The position numbers and the translations under genes are program-made. 64,000 nt of DNA, from positions 62,001 through 126,000 of the forward strand of contig JAPOKJ010000003.1 of NCBI GenBank assembly GCA_029977705.1. Reading direction: 5' to 3'. The notes under the pieces were generated by a model that made no database searches, had not been told where the DNA came from, and worked only from the letters and a program-made list of their open reading frames with translations. Each line of letters starts with the position of its first letter. The first letter of the stretch is position 1. Positions 1 to 7,351 of the stretch are shown one piece after another. The stretch comes from Burkholderiales bacterium (GTDB lineage Bacteria > Pseudomonadota > Gammaproteobacteria > Burkholderiales > Burkholderiaceae_E).

Positions 1-259
1 CAAGGGCACCGACATCGTCATCGTCGGCCTGTTCGGTGGCGAAGTGACGGTACCGATCCCCTACCTGCCCCTGCGCCCGATCGGCCTGCGCGGCAGCTAC
101 GTGGGCAATCTCAAGGAATTGCGCGAACTGGTGGCGCTTGCGCTTGCCGGCAAGCTCAAACCGGTGAAGGTGACGCGTCGTCCGCTCGATGAGGCCAACG
201 ATGCCTTGATGAGCCTGAAAGACGGCAAGGTGGTGGGACGGGTGGTGCTGGTGCCGTAA
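1..259 (+). CDS. zinc-type alcohol dehydrogenase-like oxidoreductase, C-terminal fragment
   Basis: Only the last 85 or so codons are inside the window; the reading frame enters at base 2 and ends in TAA. The peptide runs through the end of a nucleotide-binding fold (TDIVIVGLFGGE) into the typical medium-chain dehydrogenase tail, with a helix LRELVALALAGKLKP, then DEANDALMSLKDGKVVGRVVLVP. That ending is common to zinc-dependent alcohol dehydrogenases and related reductases. The catalytic zinc site and substrate region lie outside the window, so the substrate cannot be given. It converges on the metal-exporter gene that follows, and an inverted repeat lies in the 96-bp gap between them. Confidence 0.8.
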   Translation, partial: KGTDIVIVGLFGGEVTVPIPYLPLRPIGLRGSYVGNLKELRELVALALAGKLKPVKVTRRPLDEANDALMSLKDGKVVGRVVLVP

Positions 260-303
260 ACCAGGCGTGGGCCCCCACGCGCTGCGCGGCGGGGCCTCTG
301 CTT

Positions 304-356
304 GGGGAAGGACCGCAAAACCTCTCGCGGGCACGACAGGTCTTGCGGATCTTCCC
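304..356. repeat. dispersed inverted repeat, copy A
   Basis: The left arm (305-323) and right arm (338-356) are 19 bases each and match at 16 of 19 positions when one is reverse-complemented. The core is CCGCAAAACCT, with a loop beginning CTCGCG. The same core and loop start recur at 33007-33052, and a diverged copy lies at 10210-10261. It fills the gap between two convergent genes and touches the stop codon of the exporter gene. There is no T tract, so it is not a classical intrinsic terminator, but it would form a strong hairpin in transcripts from either side. Confidence 0.8.
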
Positions 357-931
357 TAGAACCCGAGCGCCTTGCCGGCACCGAGCAAGGTGGCGACACC
401 GAGCACGGCAAAGATCACCGCCGCCACGCGATGCACCAGCGTCACAGGCATGCGGTGTGCGATGCGGTCACCCAGCAGCACGGCGGGCGCGTTGGCAATC
501 ATCATGCCCAGCGTCGTGCCGGCCACCACCGGTAAAAAGGCCTTGTACTGCGCCGCCAGCGCGACGGTGGCGATCTGGGTCTTGTCGCCCATTTCGGCAA
601 TGAAGAAAGCCACCAGCGTGGTGCCGAAGACACCGAAGCGGTCCATCCGTGCGTCGCCCTCCTCGAATTTGTCCGGGATCAGCGTCCACAAGGCCATCGC
701 GATGAAGCCCAGGCCGAGGATCCAGCGCAACCAGACCGGTCCGATCACCGTGGTGATCCAGGCGCCCAGGGCTCCGGCAAAGGCATGGTTGGCCAGGGTC
801 GCGATCAGGATGCCGGCGATGATCGGCCAGGGCCTGCGAAAGCGGGCCGCCAGGATGAAGGCCAGCAACTGCGTCTTGTCGCCGATCTCGGCGAGAGCCA
901 CGATGCCGGTGGCGATGAGAAAGGCTTCCAG
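356..931 (-). CDS. GDT1/UPF0016 (TMEM165-like) cation exporter, probable Mn2+ efflux
   Basis: This is an inner-membrane protein of about 190 residues with the family's two E-x-G-D-K-T signatures: ALAEIGDKTQLLAF near the N-terminus and IAEMGDKTQIATV in the second half. They form the inverted-repeat cation site. Bacterial members export Mn2+, and eukaryotic relatives move Mn2+/Ca2+ for H+; the metal here is inferred. A GTG at 901 would cut off most of the first membrane helix. The helix LEAFLIATGIV continues upstream in frame, so a CTG at 931 is the more likely start. That places it 11 bases after the stop of the CDF gene on the same strand and suggests coupled translation of two metal exporters. 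Confidence 0.85.
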   Translation of the reverse strand: MEAFLIATGIVALAEIGDKTQLLAFILAARFRRPWPIIAGILIATLANHAFAGALGAWITTVIGPVWLRWILGLGFIAMALWTLIPDKFEEGDARMDRFGVFGTTLVAFFIAEMGDKTQIATVALAAQYKAFLPVVAGTTLGMMIANAPAVLLGDRIAHRMPVTLVHRVAAVIFAVLGVATLLGAGKALGF

Positions 932-942
932 GAGGCCCCCGC

Positions 943-1911
943 TCAGGCTGGCGATTGACGGGGCAGCGGCGGCGGCTGGTGGTCCAGGTCCGGACGCTTC
1001 CAGGGATCGACGTGGGTCATCAGGTTGAGCACCCGGTGACGCTGCATCACACGGTTGCGGGCCTCGACCGCGATATCGTGGCCCGCCTCCACGGAGATCT
1101 CGGCATCGACCTCGAGATGGGCATCGACCACGATCATGTCGCCCATCTTGCGGGTACGCACATCATGGACCTGGATCACGCCGGACGTGCCGGCCAGGGT
1201 TTCACGGATGGCGGCCACCTCGGCCTCGTCCACGGCACGGTCCATCAGGTCGTGCATGGCGTCCCAGCCGAAGGACCAGCCCATCCGGGCCACCATGAAA
1301 CCGACAATGATGGCAGCGATCGGGTCGAGGATCGGATAACCCAGCAGGTTGCCCGCGATCCCGATGCCCACGACCAGGGATGAGGCGGCATCGCTTCGTG
1401 CATGCCAGGCATTGGCCACCAGCATGCTGGACTTGACCTTCTTGGCCACGTTCAGCATGTAGCGGAAAAGCGCCTCCTTGACCACCAGCGCTGCGCCCGC
1501 CACCCACAGGGCACTGGCGTGCACCGCCTGCACCTTGTCGGGTGATTCCAGCTTCAGGAACGCCGACCACAGCATGCCGATGCCCACGGCCAGCAGCAAC
1601 AGCCCGAGCACGAGCGAGGCCGCCGTCTCGAAGCGCTGATGGCCGTAGGGGTGGTCTTCGTCGGCATCCTTGCGGCTCTGGCTGCCGGCCAGCAGGACCA
1701 CGAAGTCGGAGAACAGGTCGGAGAGGGAATGGATGCCGTCGGCAATCAGGCCTTGCGAGCGTGACCAGATGCCGATGACGATCTGGACGCTGGCAAGCAG
1801 CAGGTTGACGATCACGCTGACCCAGGTGCTGCGCGAGGCCGCTGCCGCCCGCTGTGCCGGGGTGAAGGGGCTGTCCTCGGGGTCTTCGGGGAAGTCGGCG
1901 GCGTCCATCAT
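943..1911 (-). CDS. CDF-family divalent cation efflux transporter
   Basis: A 322-residue inner-membrane protein with six predicted helices and a C-terminal cytoplasmic ferredoxin-like domain (about 210-305). The metal-binding residues are visible as HSLSD in helix 2 (His61, Asp65) and HARSD in helix 5 (His170, Asp174). This gives an HD/HD site, where E. coli FieF has DD/HD. The loop motif HPYGHQRFE (about 87-95) is typical of the Fe/Zn branch. It would exchange Zn2+, Fe2+ or Mn2+ for protons; the true metal is open. The gene starts ATGATG, is divergent from recQ across 82 bp, and sits directly before the GDT1-type exporter. Confidence 0.9.
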   Translation of the reverse strand: MMDAADFPEDPEDSPFTPAQRAAAASRSTWVSVIVNLLLASVQIVIGIWSRSQGLIADGIHSLSDLFSDFVVLLAGSQSRKDADEDHPYGHQRFETAASLVLGLLLLAVGIGMLWSAFLKLESPDKVQAVHASALWVAGAALVVKEALFRYMLNVAKKVKSSMLVANAWHARSDAASSLVVGIGIAGNLLGYPILDPIAAIIVGFMVARMGWSFGWDAMHDLMDRAVDEAEVAAIRETLAGTSGVIQVHDVRTRKMGDMIVVDAHLEVDAEISVEAGHDIAVEARNRVMQRHRVLNLMTHVDPWKRPDLDHQPPPLPRQSPA

Positions 1912-1993
1912 CGTATTATCGCACCCGGCGTGCGTTCACGGCGCAAGCCGCCAACCCTCACCGCCCTTGCCTCCGGACCCGTCCCCTGCCGCC

Positions 1994-3868
1994 ATGCCGC
2001 CGAATACCGCCCCCCTTGCCGACGCCGCCCTGGTGGCCTTGCGCGAGCATTTCGGGCATCGCGCCTTCCGGGGTCACCAGGCGGCGATCATCGACACCGT
2101 GGTCCAGGGAAGCGACTGCCTGGTGCTGATGCCCACCGGCGGCGGCAAATCCGTGTGCTACCAGATTCCAGCGCTGCTGCGCGAGGGCACTGGCGTGGTG
2201 ATCTCGCCGCTGATCGCCCTGATGCAGGATCAGGTCTCGGCGCTGGAGGCGGTCGGGCTGCGCGCCGCCTTCATGAACTCGAGCCAGAGCGGTCGCGAAG
2301 CCTTCGACGTCGAACGGCGGCTGCGCAAGGGCGAACTCGACCTGGTGTATGTCGCCCCCGAGCGTCTGCTGACCGATCGCTGCCTGAGCCTGCTCGATGA
2401 GTGCCGGATCGCCCTGTTCGCCATCGACGAGGCGCACTGCGTGTCGCAGTGGGGCCATGACTTTCGCCCCGAGTATGCGCAGCTGTCCCTGCTGCGCAGC
2501 CGTTACCCCGGCGTGCCCCGCATTGCGCTGACCGCCACCGCCGATGAGCAGACCCGCGAGGAGATTCTCGACAAGCTGGCCATGCCCGATGCGCGGCGCT
2601 TCGTGTCGAGCTTTGACCGGCCCAACATCCACTACACCATCACCGAGAAAAGCGATGCCCGGGCGCAACTGCTGCGCTTCATCCAGGATGATCACGAGGG
2701 CGAGGCCGGCATCGTCTACTGCCTGTCACGCAACAAGGTCGAGGAGACCGCTGCCTTCCTGTGCAGCAAGGGTCTGGATGCCCTGCCCTATCACGCCGGC
2801 ATGTCGCACGAGGACCGGGCCCGTCACCAGGCCCGCTTCCTGCGCGAGGACGGCATCATCATCGTCGCCACGATTGCCTTCGGCATGGGCATCGACAAAC
2901 CCGATGTCCGCTTCGTCGCCCACCTGGACGCTCCCAAGAGCATCGAGGGTTACTACCAGGAAACCGGTCGCGCCGGCCGCGACGGCGAGCCTGCCGTTGC
3001 CTGGATGGTGTACGGCCTGCAGGACGTGGTCCAGCAAAAGCGCATGATCGACCAGTCCGAGGCCGATGACACCCACAAGCGCATCCTGAGCGCCAAACTC
3101 GATGCCCTGCTGGGCCTGTGCGAGACCGCTTCGTGTCGCCGTGCCAGGCTGCTCAGCTATTTTGGCGAGGCCCTGCCCGCCGGCCGCGACGGCGCCCCCT
3201 GGCAGTGCGGTCACTGCGACAACTGCGAGTCACCTCCCGCCACCTTCGATGCCACCGAGTCGGTGCGCAAGCTGCTGTCGGCCTGCTACCGCACCGGCCA
3301 GCGCTTCGGTGCGATGCATCTGATCGACGTGCTGCGCGGCCAGTCCAATGACAAGGTGCGGCGTTTCGGCCACGAACAGACCAGCGTGTTCGGCATCGGC
3401 AGCGATCTGGATGACCGCGCCTGGCGCAATTTGATCCGGCAATGCATCGCTGCCGACCTGATTGCCGTCGATCATGCGCAATTCGGTGCCCTCAGGCTCA
3501 CCGAGGCCGCGCGACCGGTCCTCAAGGGCGAGCGCCAACTGGCCTTCCGGGCCTCGGCGGTGCTGGGCGAGAAGCGGCCACGAGGACGCAAGGCGACGCG
3601 CACCGCCGGCCGCCCTTCTCCCCATTCGGCCGCCGACGAGGTGCTCGCGCCGCAAGCCCAATTGCGCCTGCAGGCCTTGCGTGACTGGCGCGCGGCGCAG
3701 GCGCGCGAGCGCAACCTGCCGGCTTATCTGATCTTTCACGACGCCACGCTGCGTGCCATTGCGCAGGGGCAGCCCGACAGCCTGGCCGCGCTGGCTGAAA
3801 TACCGGGCATCGGAGCCCGCAAGCTGAAAGAATACGGCGACCAGATCCTGAGCCTGACCCGACCATAA
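1994..3868 (+). CDS. recQ: ATP-dependent DNA helicase RecQ
   Basis: This 624-residue 3'-5' superfamily 2 helicase acts in recombination and fork repair. Domains in order: DEAD/H core with Walker A TGGGKS at about 48-53 and DEAH with the RecQ aromatic loop [13 protein letters not shown] at about 146-160; helicase C domain with [10 protein letters not shown] near 320; zinc domain with CETASC and CGHCDNC (about 376-410); winged helix; and an HRDC domain over the last 70 residues ([13 protein letters not shown]). The frame is open further upstream to 1670, but that stretch is antisense to the CDF gene, and homology begins just after the ATG at 1994. The stop overlaps an ATG (TAATG) at the following reductase gene. 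Confidence 0.95.
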   Translation: MPPNTAPLADAALVALREHFGHRAFRGHQAAIIDTVVQGSDCLVLMPTGGGKSVCYQIPALLREGTGVVISPLIALMQDQVSALEAVGLRAAFMNSSQSGREAFDVERRLRKGELDLVYVAPERLLTDRCLSLLDECRIALFAIDEAHCVSQWGHDFRPEYAQLSLLRSRYPGVPRIALTATADEQTREEILDKLAMPDARRFVSSFDRPNIHYTITEKSDARAQLLRFIQDDHEGEAGIVYCLSRNKVEETAAFLCSKGLDALPYHAGMSHEDRARHQARFLREDGIIIVATIAFGMGIDKPDVRFVAHLDAPKSIEGYYQETGRAGRDGEPAVAWMVYGLQDVVQQKRMIDQSEADDTHKRILSAKLDALLGLCETASCRRARLLSYFGEALPAGRDGAPWQCGHCDNCESPPATFDATESVRKLLSACYRTGQRFGAMHLIDVLRGQSNDKVRRFGHEQTSVFGIGSDLDDRAWRNLIRQCIAADLIAVDHAQFGALRLTEAARPVLKGERQLAFRASAVLGEKRPRGRKATRTAGRPSPHSAADEVLAPQAQLRLQALRDWRAAQARERNLPAYLIFHDATLRAIAQGQPDSLAALAEIPGIGARKLKEYGDQILSLTRP

Positions 3869-3885
3869 TGTCTAGGAACCTTCCC

Positions 3886-4866
3886 ATGAGCCAAGCCCGC
3901 AGCATCCAGTTGACCGAATTCGGAGCCCCCGAGGTCATGCGCCTCATCAGTCACGATCTTCCCGTCCCCGGCGAGGGCGAGGTCCGGGTCGCACAACAGG
4001 CCATCGGCTTCAACTACATCGACGTATACCAGCGCTCGGGCAAGTATCCGCTGCCGACGCCGACCGGCCTGGGACACGAGGCGGCCGGCGTGGTAGAAGC
4101 CGTAGGAGCCGGCGTCACCGACCTGAAGGCTGGTGATCGCGTGGTGTACATGAATGCCGGCCTCGGCGCCTATGCCTCGCATCGCAACGTGGCGGCCCAG
4201 CGCCTGGTCAAATTGCCCGATGCAGTCAGCACCGAGGATGCAGCCGCCATCTTCTTCAAGGCGATGACCGCCCAGTACCTGGTGAGAAAGACACACCGGG
4301 TCAGTGCCGGCGACATCGTGCTGGTACACGCGGCAGCGGGCGGTGTGGGCCAGATCCTGTCCAGTTGGGCCAAGGCGCTGGGCGCCACCGTGATCGGTAC
4401 CGCCGGCTCGGCCGCCAAGTGCGCCATCGCGCGCCAGGCAGGCTGCGATGCGGCCATCGACTACAGCCAGAGCGACTGGGTGCAGCAGGTGATTGCCGCC
4501 AGTGGTGGCCGCAAGGCAAGGGTGGTGTACGACTCGGTGGCAGCCCACACCTTCATGGGCTCACTCGATTGCACGGCGGCCTTTGGCCTGGTGGTGCTGT
4601 ATGGCGCAGCCTCGGGTCCGGCGCCTTCGATCGATCCGGAATTGCTCAACAAGAAGGGCTGCCTGTTTCTGACCCGGCCCTCGGTGTTTCCGCACAATGC
4701 TGATCCGGCCACGTTCCGCGCCAATGCAGCCGAGGTGTTCGAGGCCATGGCTGCCGGCCATTTCAAGGCCAGCATCGGAGCCCGCTTTGCCCTCGATCAG
4801 GCCGCCCAGGCCCATCGCGCGGCCGAAAGCCGCGCCACCACCGGCGCAATCCTGTTGATCCCCTGA
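3886..4866 (+). CDS. qorA: NADPH:quinone oxidoreductase (QOR, zeta-crystallin type)
   Basis: A 326-residue medium-chain reductase without zinc ligands. It shows the QOR N-terminus (MSQARSIQLTEFGAPEVM), the IDVYQRSGKYPLPTP segment, and the NADPH-binding loop VHAAAGGVGQILSSWAKALG at about 145-164. It reduces quinones in the cytoplasm with NADPH. An ATG at 3868 overlaps the recQ stop, but it has no ribosome site, whereas ATG 3886 follows AGGAA by 7 bases and matches the family's usual N-terminus. It probably lies in one transcript with recQ. It converges on the D-serine dehydratase-like gene with a 27-bp gap and no visible terminator. Confidence 0.9.
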   Translation: MSQARSIQLTEFGAPEVMRLISHDLPVPGEGEVRVAQQAIGFNYIDVYQRSGKYPLPTPTGLGHEAAGVVEAVGAGVTDLKAGDRVVYMNAGLGAYASHRNVAAQRLVKLPDAVSTEDAAAIFFKAMTAQYLVRKTHRVSAGDIVLVHAAAGGVGQILSSWAKALGATVIGTAGSAAKCAIARQAGCDAAIDYSQSDWVQQVIAASGGRKARVVYDSVAAHTFMGSLDCTAAFGLVVLYGAASGPAPSIDPELLNKKGCLFLTRPSVFPHNADPATFRANAAEVFEAMAAGHFKASIGARFALDQAAQAHRAAESRATTGAILLIP

Positions 4867-4893
4867 TCCGGCGCCGCACTCACCAGCCGCCCA

Positions 4894-6021
4894 TCACCAG
4901 CCTCGAAAACGCGACCAGTTGCCGGTGATGCGCAGCGCTTCGCCGGGCGCGGCCAGCTGATAACTGTCAAACTGGGCTGCGGTCGCGCAGGCGTGGTTGG
5001 GCAGCACGCGCAGCAGGGTCCCGACCGGAAACTCCGCTTCGGTCAGGGGCTTGCCCTCGCGATGGGAGATCACACCATGCTCCTGATTGGCATCACTGAC
5101 GATGAGCTGCTCCAGCGGCTGGCCTGCGGCATTGCAGACCACCCCATAGCCCTGATCGACGGCTTGGCGTGCCGTGCCGCGATCACGTGACATCGCCATC
5201 CAGCCGCCGTCGGTAATCAGCCAGCCGGTATCGGGACGGTGACCGATCACGCTGCAGGCCACCGACAGCGCAATGTCGTCGAGCTTGCACACCTGGATGC
5301 CCGCCATCACCAGGTCGAAGAACACATAGACACCGGCGCGCACCTCGGTCACCCCCTCGAAATGCTCGCCATAGGTGGCGGTCGGCGACGAGCCCACCGA
5401 GACGATCGGGCAGTTCATGCCCGCCTGGCGGAGGGTCGAGGCCGCCTTCACCACCCCTTCGCGCTCCGCCGCAGCGGCTGCACGGATCTCGTCGATGCTG
5501 CGTGAGTTGTAAGAGCCGCCCGCATGGGTCATCACGCCGCTCAACTGCGGGCCCAGCGCCCCCCCGATTGCCAGCAGGCGCTCGCGATCATCCGGCTTGA
5601 CGCCTGAGCGGTGGCCATCGACATCGATCTCGATCAGGGTCGGCAGGGCCAGTCCCTGCTGCCGGGCCGCCTGCGCGATGGCCTGAGCGGCCATCACATT
5701 GTCGGTGACCAGCTTGAGTGAAATCCCCTGCCTGACCAGCTGCAGCGCATGGTCCAGCTTGGCGGGCACCATGCCGACGGCATAGAGGATGTCGCGAAAG
5801 CCATGGCTGGCAAACTGCTCGGCTTCCTTGAGGGTCGACACGGTGATCGGGCCGGGCACACCGCCGCTGCAGATCAGCGCCGCCTCCAGGCATTTGGCCG
5901 TCTTGACGTGGGGTCGCAGGCTGACCTTGAGGGATTCCATGCGTGCGCGCATGCGGGCAGCATTGGCCCGCACGCGAGACTCGTCAACGACCAGGAAAGG
6001 GGTTTCGGGCAGCATGGGCAT
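4894..6021 (-). CDS. D-serine dehydratase/D-threonine aldolase-type PLP enzyme (DSD1-like)
   Basis: The protein has 375 residues: an alanine-racemase-type TIM barrel (about 8-235) followed by a D-serine dehydratase-like domain (about 260-360). The PLP lysine is Lys40 in RPHVKTAKC. The C-terminal PNHACAT carries the His and Cys (about 343 and 345) that bind zinc in eukaryotic-type D-serine dehydratases. The likely reaction is PLP-dependent dehydration or aldol cleavage of a D-hydroxy-amino acid; the exact substrate cannot be read from the sequence. It is divergent from a LysR regulator, with a perfect dyad in the 82-bp gap, so that regulator is its likely controller. A second ATG two codons in could also be the start. 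Confidence 0.85.
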   Translation of the reverse strand: MPMLPETPFLVVDESRVRANAARMRARMESLKVSLRPHVKTAKCLEAALICSGGVPGPITVSTLKEAEQFASHGFRDILYAVGMVPAKLDHALQLVRQGISLKLVTDNVMAAQAIAQAARQQGLALPTLIEIDVDGHRSGVKPDDRERLLAIGGALGPQLSGVMTHAGGSYNSRSIDEIRAAAAAEREGVVKAASTLRQAGMNCPIVSVGSSPTATYGEHFEGVTEVRAGVYVFFDLVMAGIQVCKLDDIALSVACSVIGHRPDTGWLITDGGWMAMSRDRGTARQAVDQGYGVVCNAAGQPLEQLIVSDANQEHGVISHREGKPLTEAEFPVGTLLRVLPNHACATAAQFDSYQLAAPGEALRITGNWSRFRGW

Positions 6022-6052
6022 CCAGTCTTAGGGAAACTACGAAGAGGCGGGG

Positions 6053-6070
6053 ATTGTAAATCGCTACAAT
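6053..6070. promoter_or_regulatory. LysR-type operator dyad between divergent genes
   Basis: ATTGTA (6053-6058) and TACAAT (6065-6070) form a perfect 6+6 dyad with a 6-base spacer, inside an 82-bp gap between divergent genes. It fits the T-N11-A layout of LysR-type sites. It probably serves both autoregulation of the regulator and control of the PLP enzyme. TACAAT also resembles a -10 box on both strands. Confidence 0.6.
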
Positions 6071-6103
6071 CGACGCCACCCTCCTCCCTCTTCATCCGCT
6101 GCA

Positions 6104-7045
6104 TTGAAAGTCACGTTCCATCAGCTCGAGGTCTTCGAATGCGTGGCGCGCAGACTCAGCTTCACGCGAGCCGCCGAGGAGCTGGGCCTGTCCCAGCCGA
6201 CGGTATCGACCCAGGTCCGGCAACTGTCCGACGAGATCGGCATGCCGCTGTTCGAGCAATTGGGCAAGACGGTCTATCTGACCGATGCCGGCAAGGAATT
6301 GCTGGTGGCGGCACAAGCCGTGCGCAGCACCTGGAGCGATTTCGAGGCCAACATCGCCGGACTGCAGGGACTGACCCGCGGTACCCTGAAGCTGGCCTGC
6401 GTCACCACCGCCAAGTACTTCGCGCCGGAATTGCTCGGCGCTTTTTGCGAGCGGTATCCCGAGGTGGAGGTGAGGCTGGAGATCGCCAACCGCGACACCC
6501 TGTTCAACCGCATGCGGGCCAACCTGGATGATGTCTACATCACCTCGCTGCCGCCGGAGGACATCGAAGTCGAGGACCTGCCCTTCCAGGAGAACGCCCT
6601 GGTGGTGGTTGCCTCGATGCGTCACCCCCTGTCGGGTCGGCGGGATATCGATCTTGCCAGCCTTGCGCCGGAGCGCTTCATCCTGCGCGAGAACGGTTCA
6701 GGCACCCGCGAGATCATGGAGAACCACTTCGGGCAGCATGGCTTCGTGCCGCGCGTGCGGATGGAGATGGGCAGCAACGAGGCCATCAAACATGCTGTGG
6801 CCGGCGGCCTGGGCATTTCGGTGCTGTCGCGCTATGCGATCGACGCCAATCCCGCCCATGATCGCCTCTGCATTCTCGACGTGCAGGGCTTTCCGCTCTA
6901 TGAGAAGTGGCACCTGGTCTATCCCAAGGGCAAACGGCTGTCAGCGGTGTGCCGAAGCTTCCTGGGCTTCCTGGGTAACTCGCTGGATCCTGCAGCCGCG
7001 GCGGGGGGCGAACGCAAGGCTTTGCCGAAAAAATCACAAAAATAG
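6104..7045 (+). CDS. LysR-family transcriptional regulator (CbbR-like)
   Basis: A 313-residue protein with an N-terminal winged HTH (about 4-62; SFTRAAEELGLSQPTVSTQV) and a two-lobed effector domain (about 90-295). The long HTH helix and the GTLKLACVTTAKYFAPELLG segment resemble the CbbR/CysB-type branch, but no carbon-fixation genes are near. The start is a TTG at 6104; no ATG in frame would keep the HTH whole. It is divergent from the D-serine dehydratase-like gene, and the dyad at 6053-6070 is its probable operator. The C-terminal tail is unusually basic (ERKALPKKSQK). The promoter of the next operon begins just after its stop codon. Confidence 0.88.
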   Translation: MKVTFHQLEVFECVARRLSFTRAAEELGLSQPTVSTQVRQLSDEIGMPLFEQLGKTVYLTDAGKELLVAAQAVRSTWSDFEANIAGLQGLTRGTLKLACVTTAKYFAPELLGAFCERYPEVEVRLEIANRDTLFNRMRANLDDVYITSLPPEDIEVEDLPFQENALVVVASMRHPLSGRRDIDLASLAPERFILRENGSGTREIMENHFGQHGFVPRVRMEMGSNEAIKHAVAGGLGISVLSRYAIDANPAHDRLCILDVQGFPLYEKWHLVYPKGKRLSAVCRSFLGFLGNSLDPAAAAGGERKALPKKSQK

Positions 7046-7046
7046 A

Positions 7047-7075
7047 TTGACAATCGTTTTTTCATTCGATATTAT
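7047..7075 (+). promoter_or_regulatory. sigma-70 promoter of the manganese-riboswitch operon
   Basis: A perfect -35 TTGACA (7047-7052), a 17-base AT-rich spacer and a -10 TATTAT (7070-7075, five of six) lie just after the LysR stop codon. This is one of the few AT-rich stretches in the window. Transcription would begin near 7082 and read directly into the riboswitch aptamer. Confidence 0.8.
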
Positions 7076-7114
7076 CTATACATATTCCGAATCCTGACGG
7101 TTACGCCGGTAGGA

Positions 7115-7257
7115 TTTCAAGGGGAGTAGCTCCGGGGTTGCGTCTTTCAGCGACAGCCCCGCGCTGGGTTCGTCATTTCGGGACCGATGGTTCCCGGACC
7201 CAGCAGCAAGAGATGTCAGGGCGTCAAGCCCCATCCCGAGCGAGCAAGACCTTGACG
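7115..7257 (+). promoter_or_regulatory. yybP-ykoY (Mn2+-sensing) riboswitch aptamer
   Basis: The leader holds the two most conserved blocks of this RNA class: GGGGAGTAGC (7121-7130) and GAGCAAGACC (7242-7251). These blocks form the loops that hold the metal. The flanks TCAAGG (7117-7122) and CCTTGA (7250-7255) pair as the closing stem P1, and a GC-rich arm lies between. Members of this class bind Mn2+ and raise expression of TerC/Alx, MntP and related exporters; the gene behind this one is a TerC protein, as expected. The segment CGTCAAG (7222-7228) could compete with P1 by pairing to CTTGACG (7251-7257). Confidence 0.88.
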
Positions 7258-7296
7258 GCTGCGATCAGCCGGCAAGCGTTCTTGCGTTCGCGCTTG
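7257..7296 (+). promoter_or_regulatory. candidate expression platform of the riboswitch
   Basis: Directly after P1 a hairpin GGCTG-CGAT-CAGCC (7257-7270) can form. GCAAG (7272-7276) can then pair either with CTTGC (7281-7285) or, slightly shifted, with CGCTTG (7291-7296). No T tract follows, so control of translation seems more likely than termination. The switch logic is inferred from the pairings only. Confidence 0.35.
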
Positions 7297-7351
7297 TCCA
7301 TGTTCACAGCCGGTCGGTCAGTGCAACCACTGAACGCGCCCGAGACTTTTC

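Noticed and set aside
304-356. Copy A as an ordinary rho-independent terminator
   Set aside because: There is a stem but no T tract, and two other copies share the sequence itself, which points to a repeat family rather than a terminator that arose independently.
1670-1993. N-terminal extension of RecQ
   Set aside because: The first 108 codons are antisense to the CDF gene and have no similarity to RecQ; the family start is at 1994.
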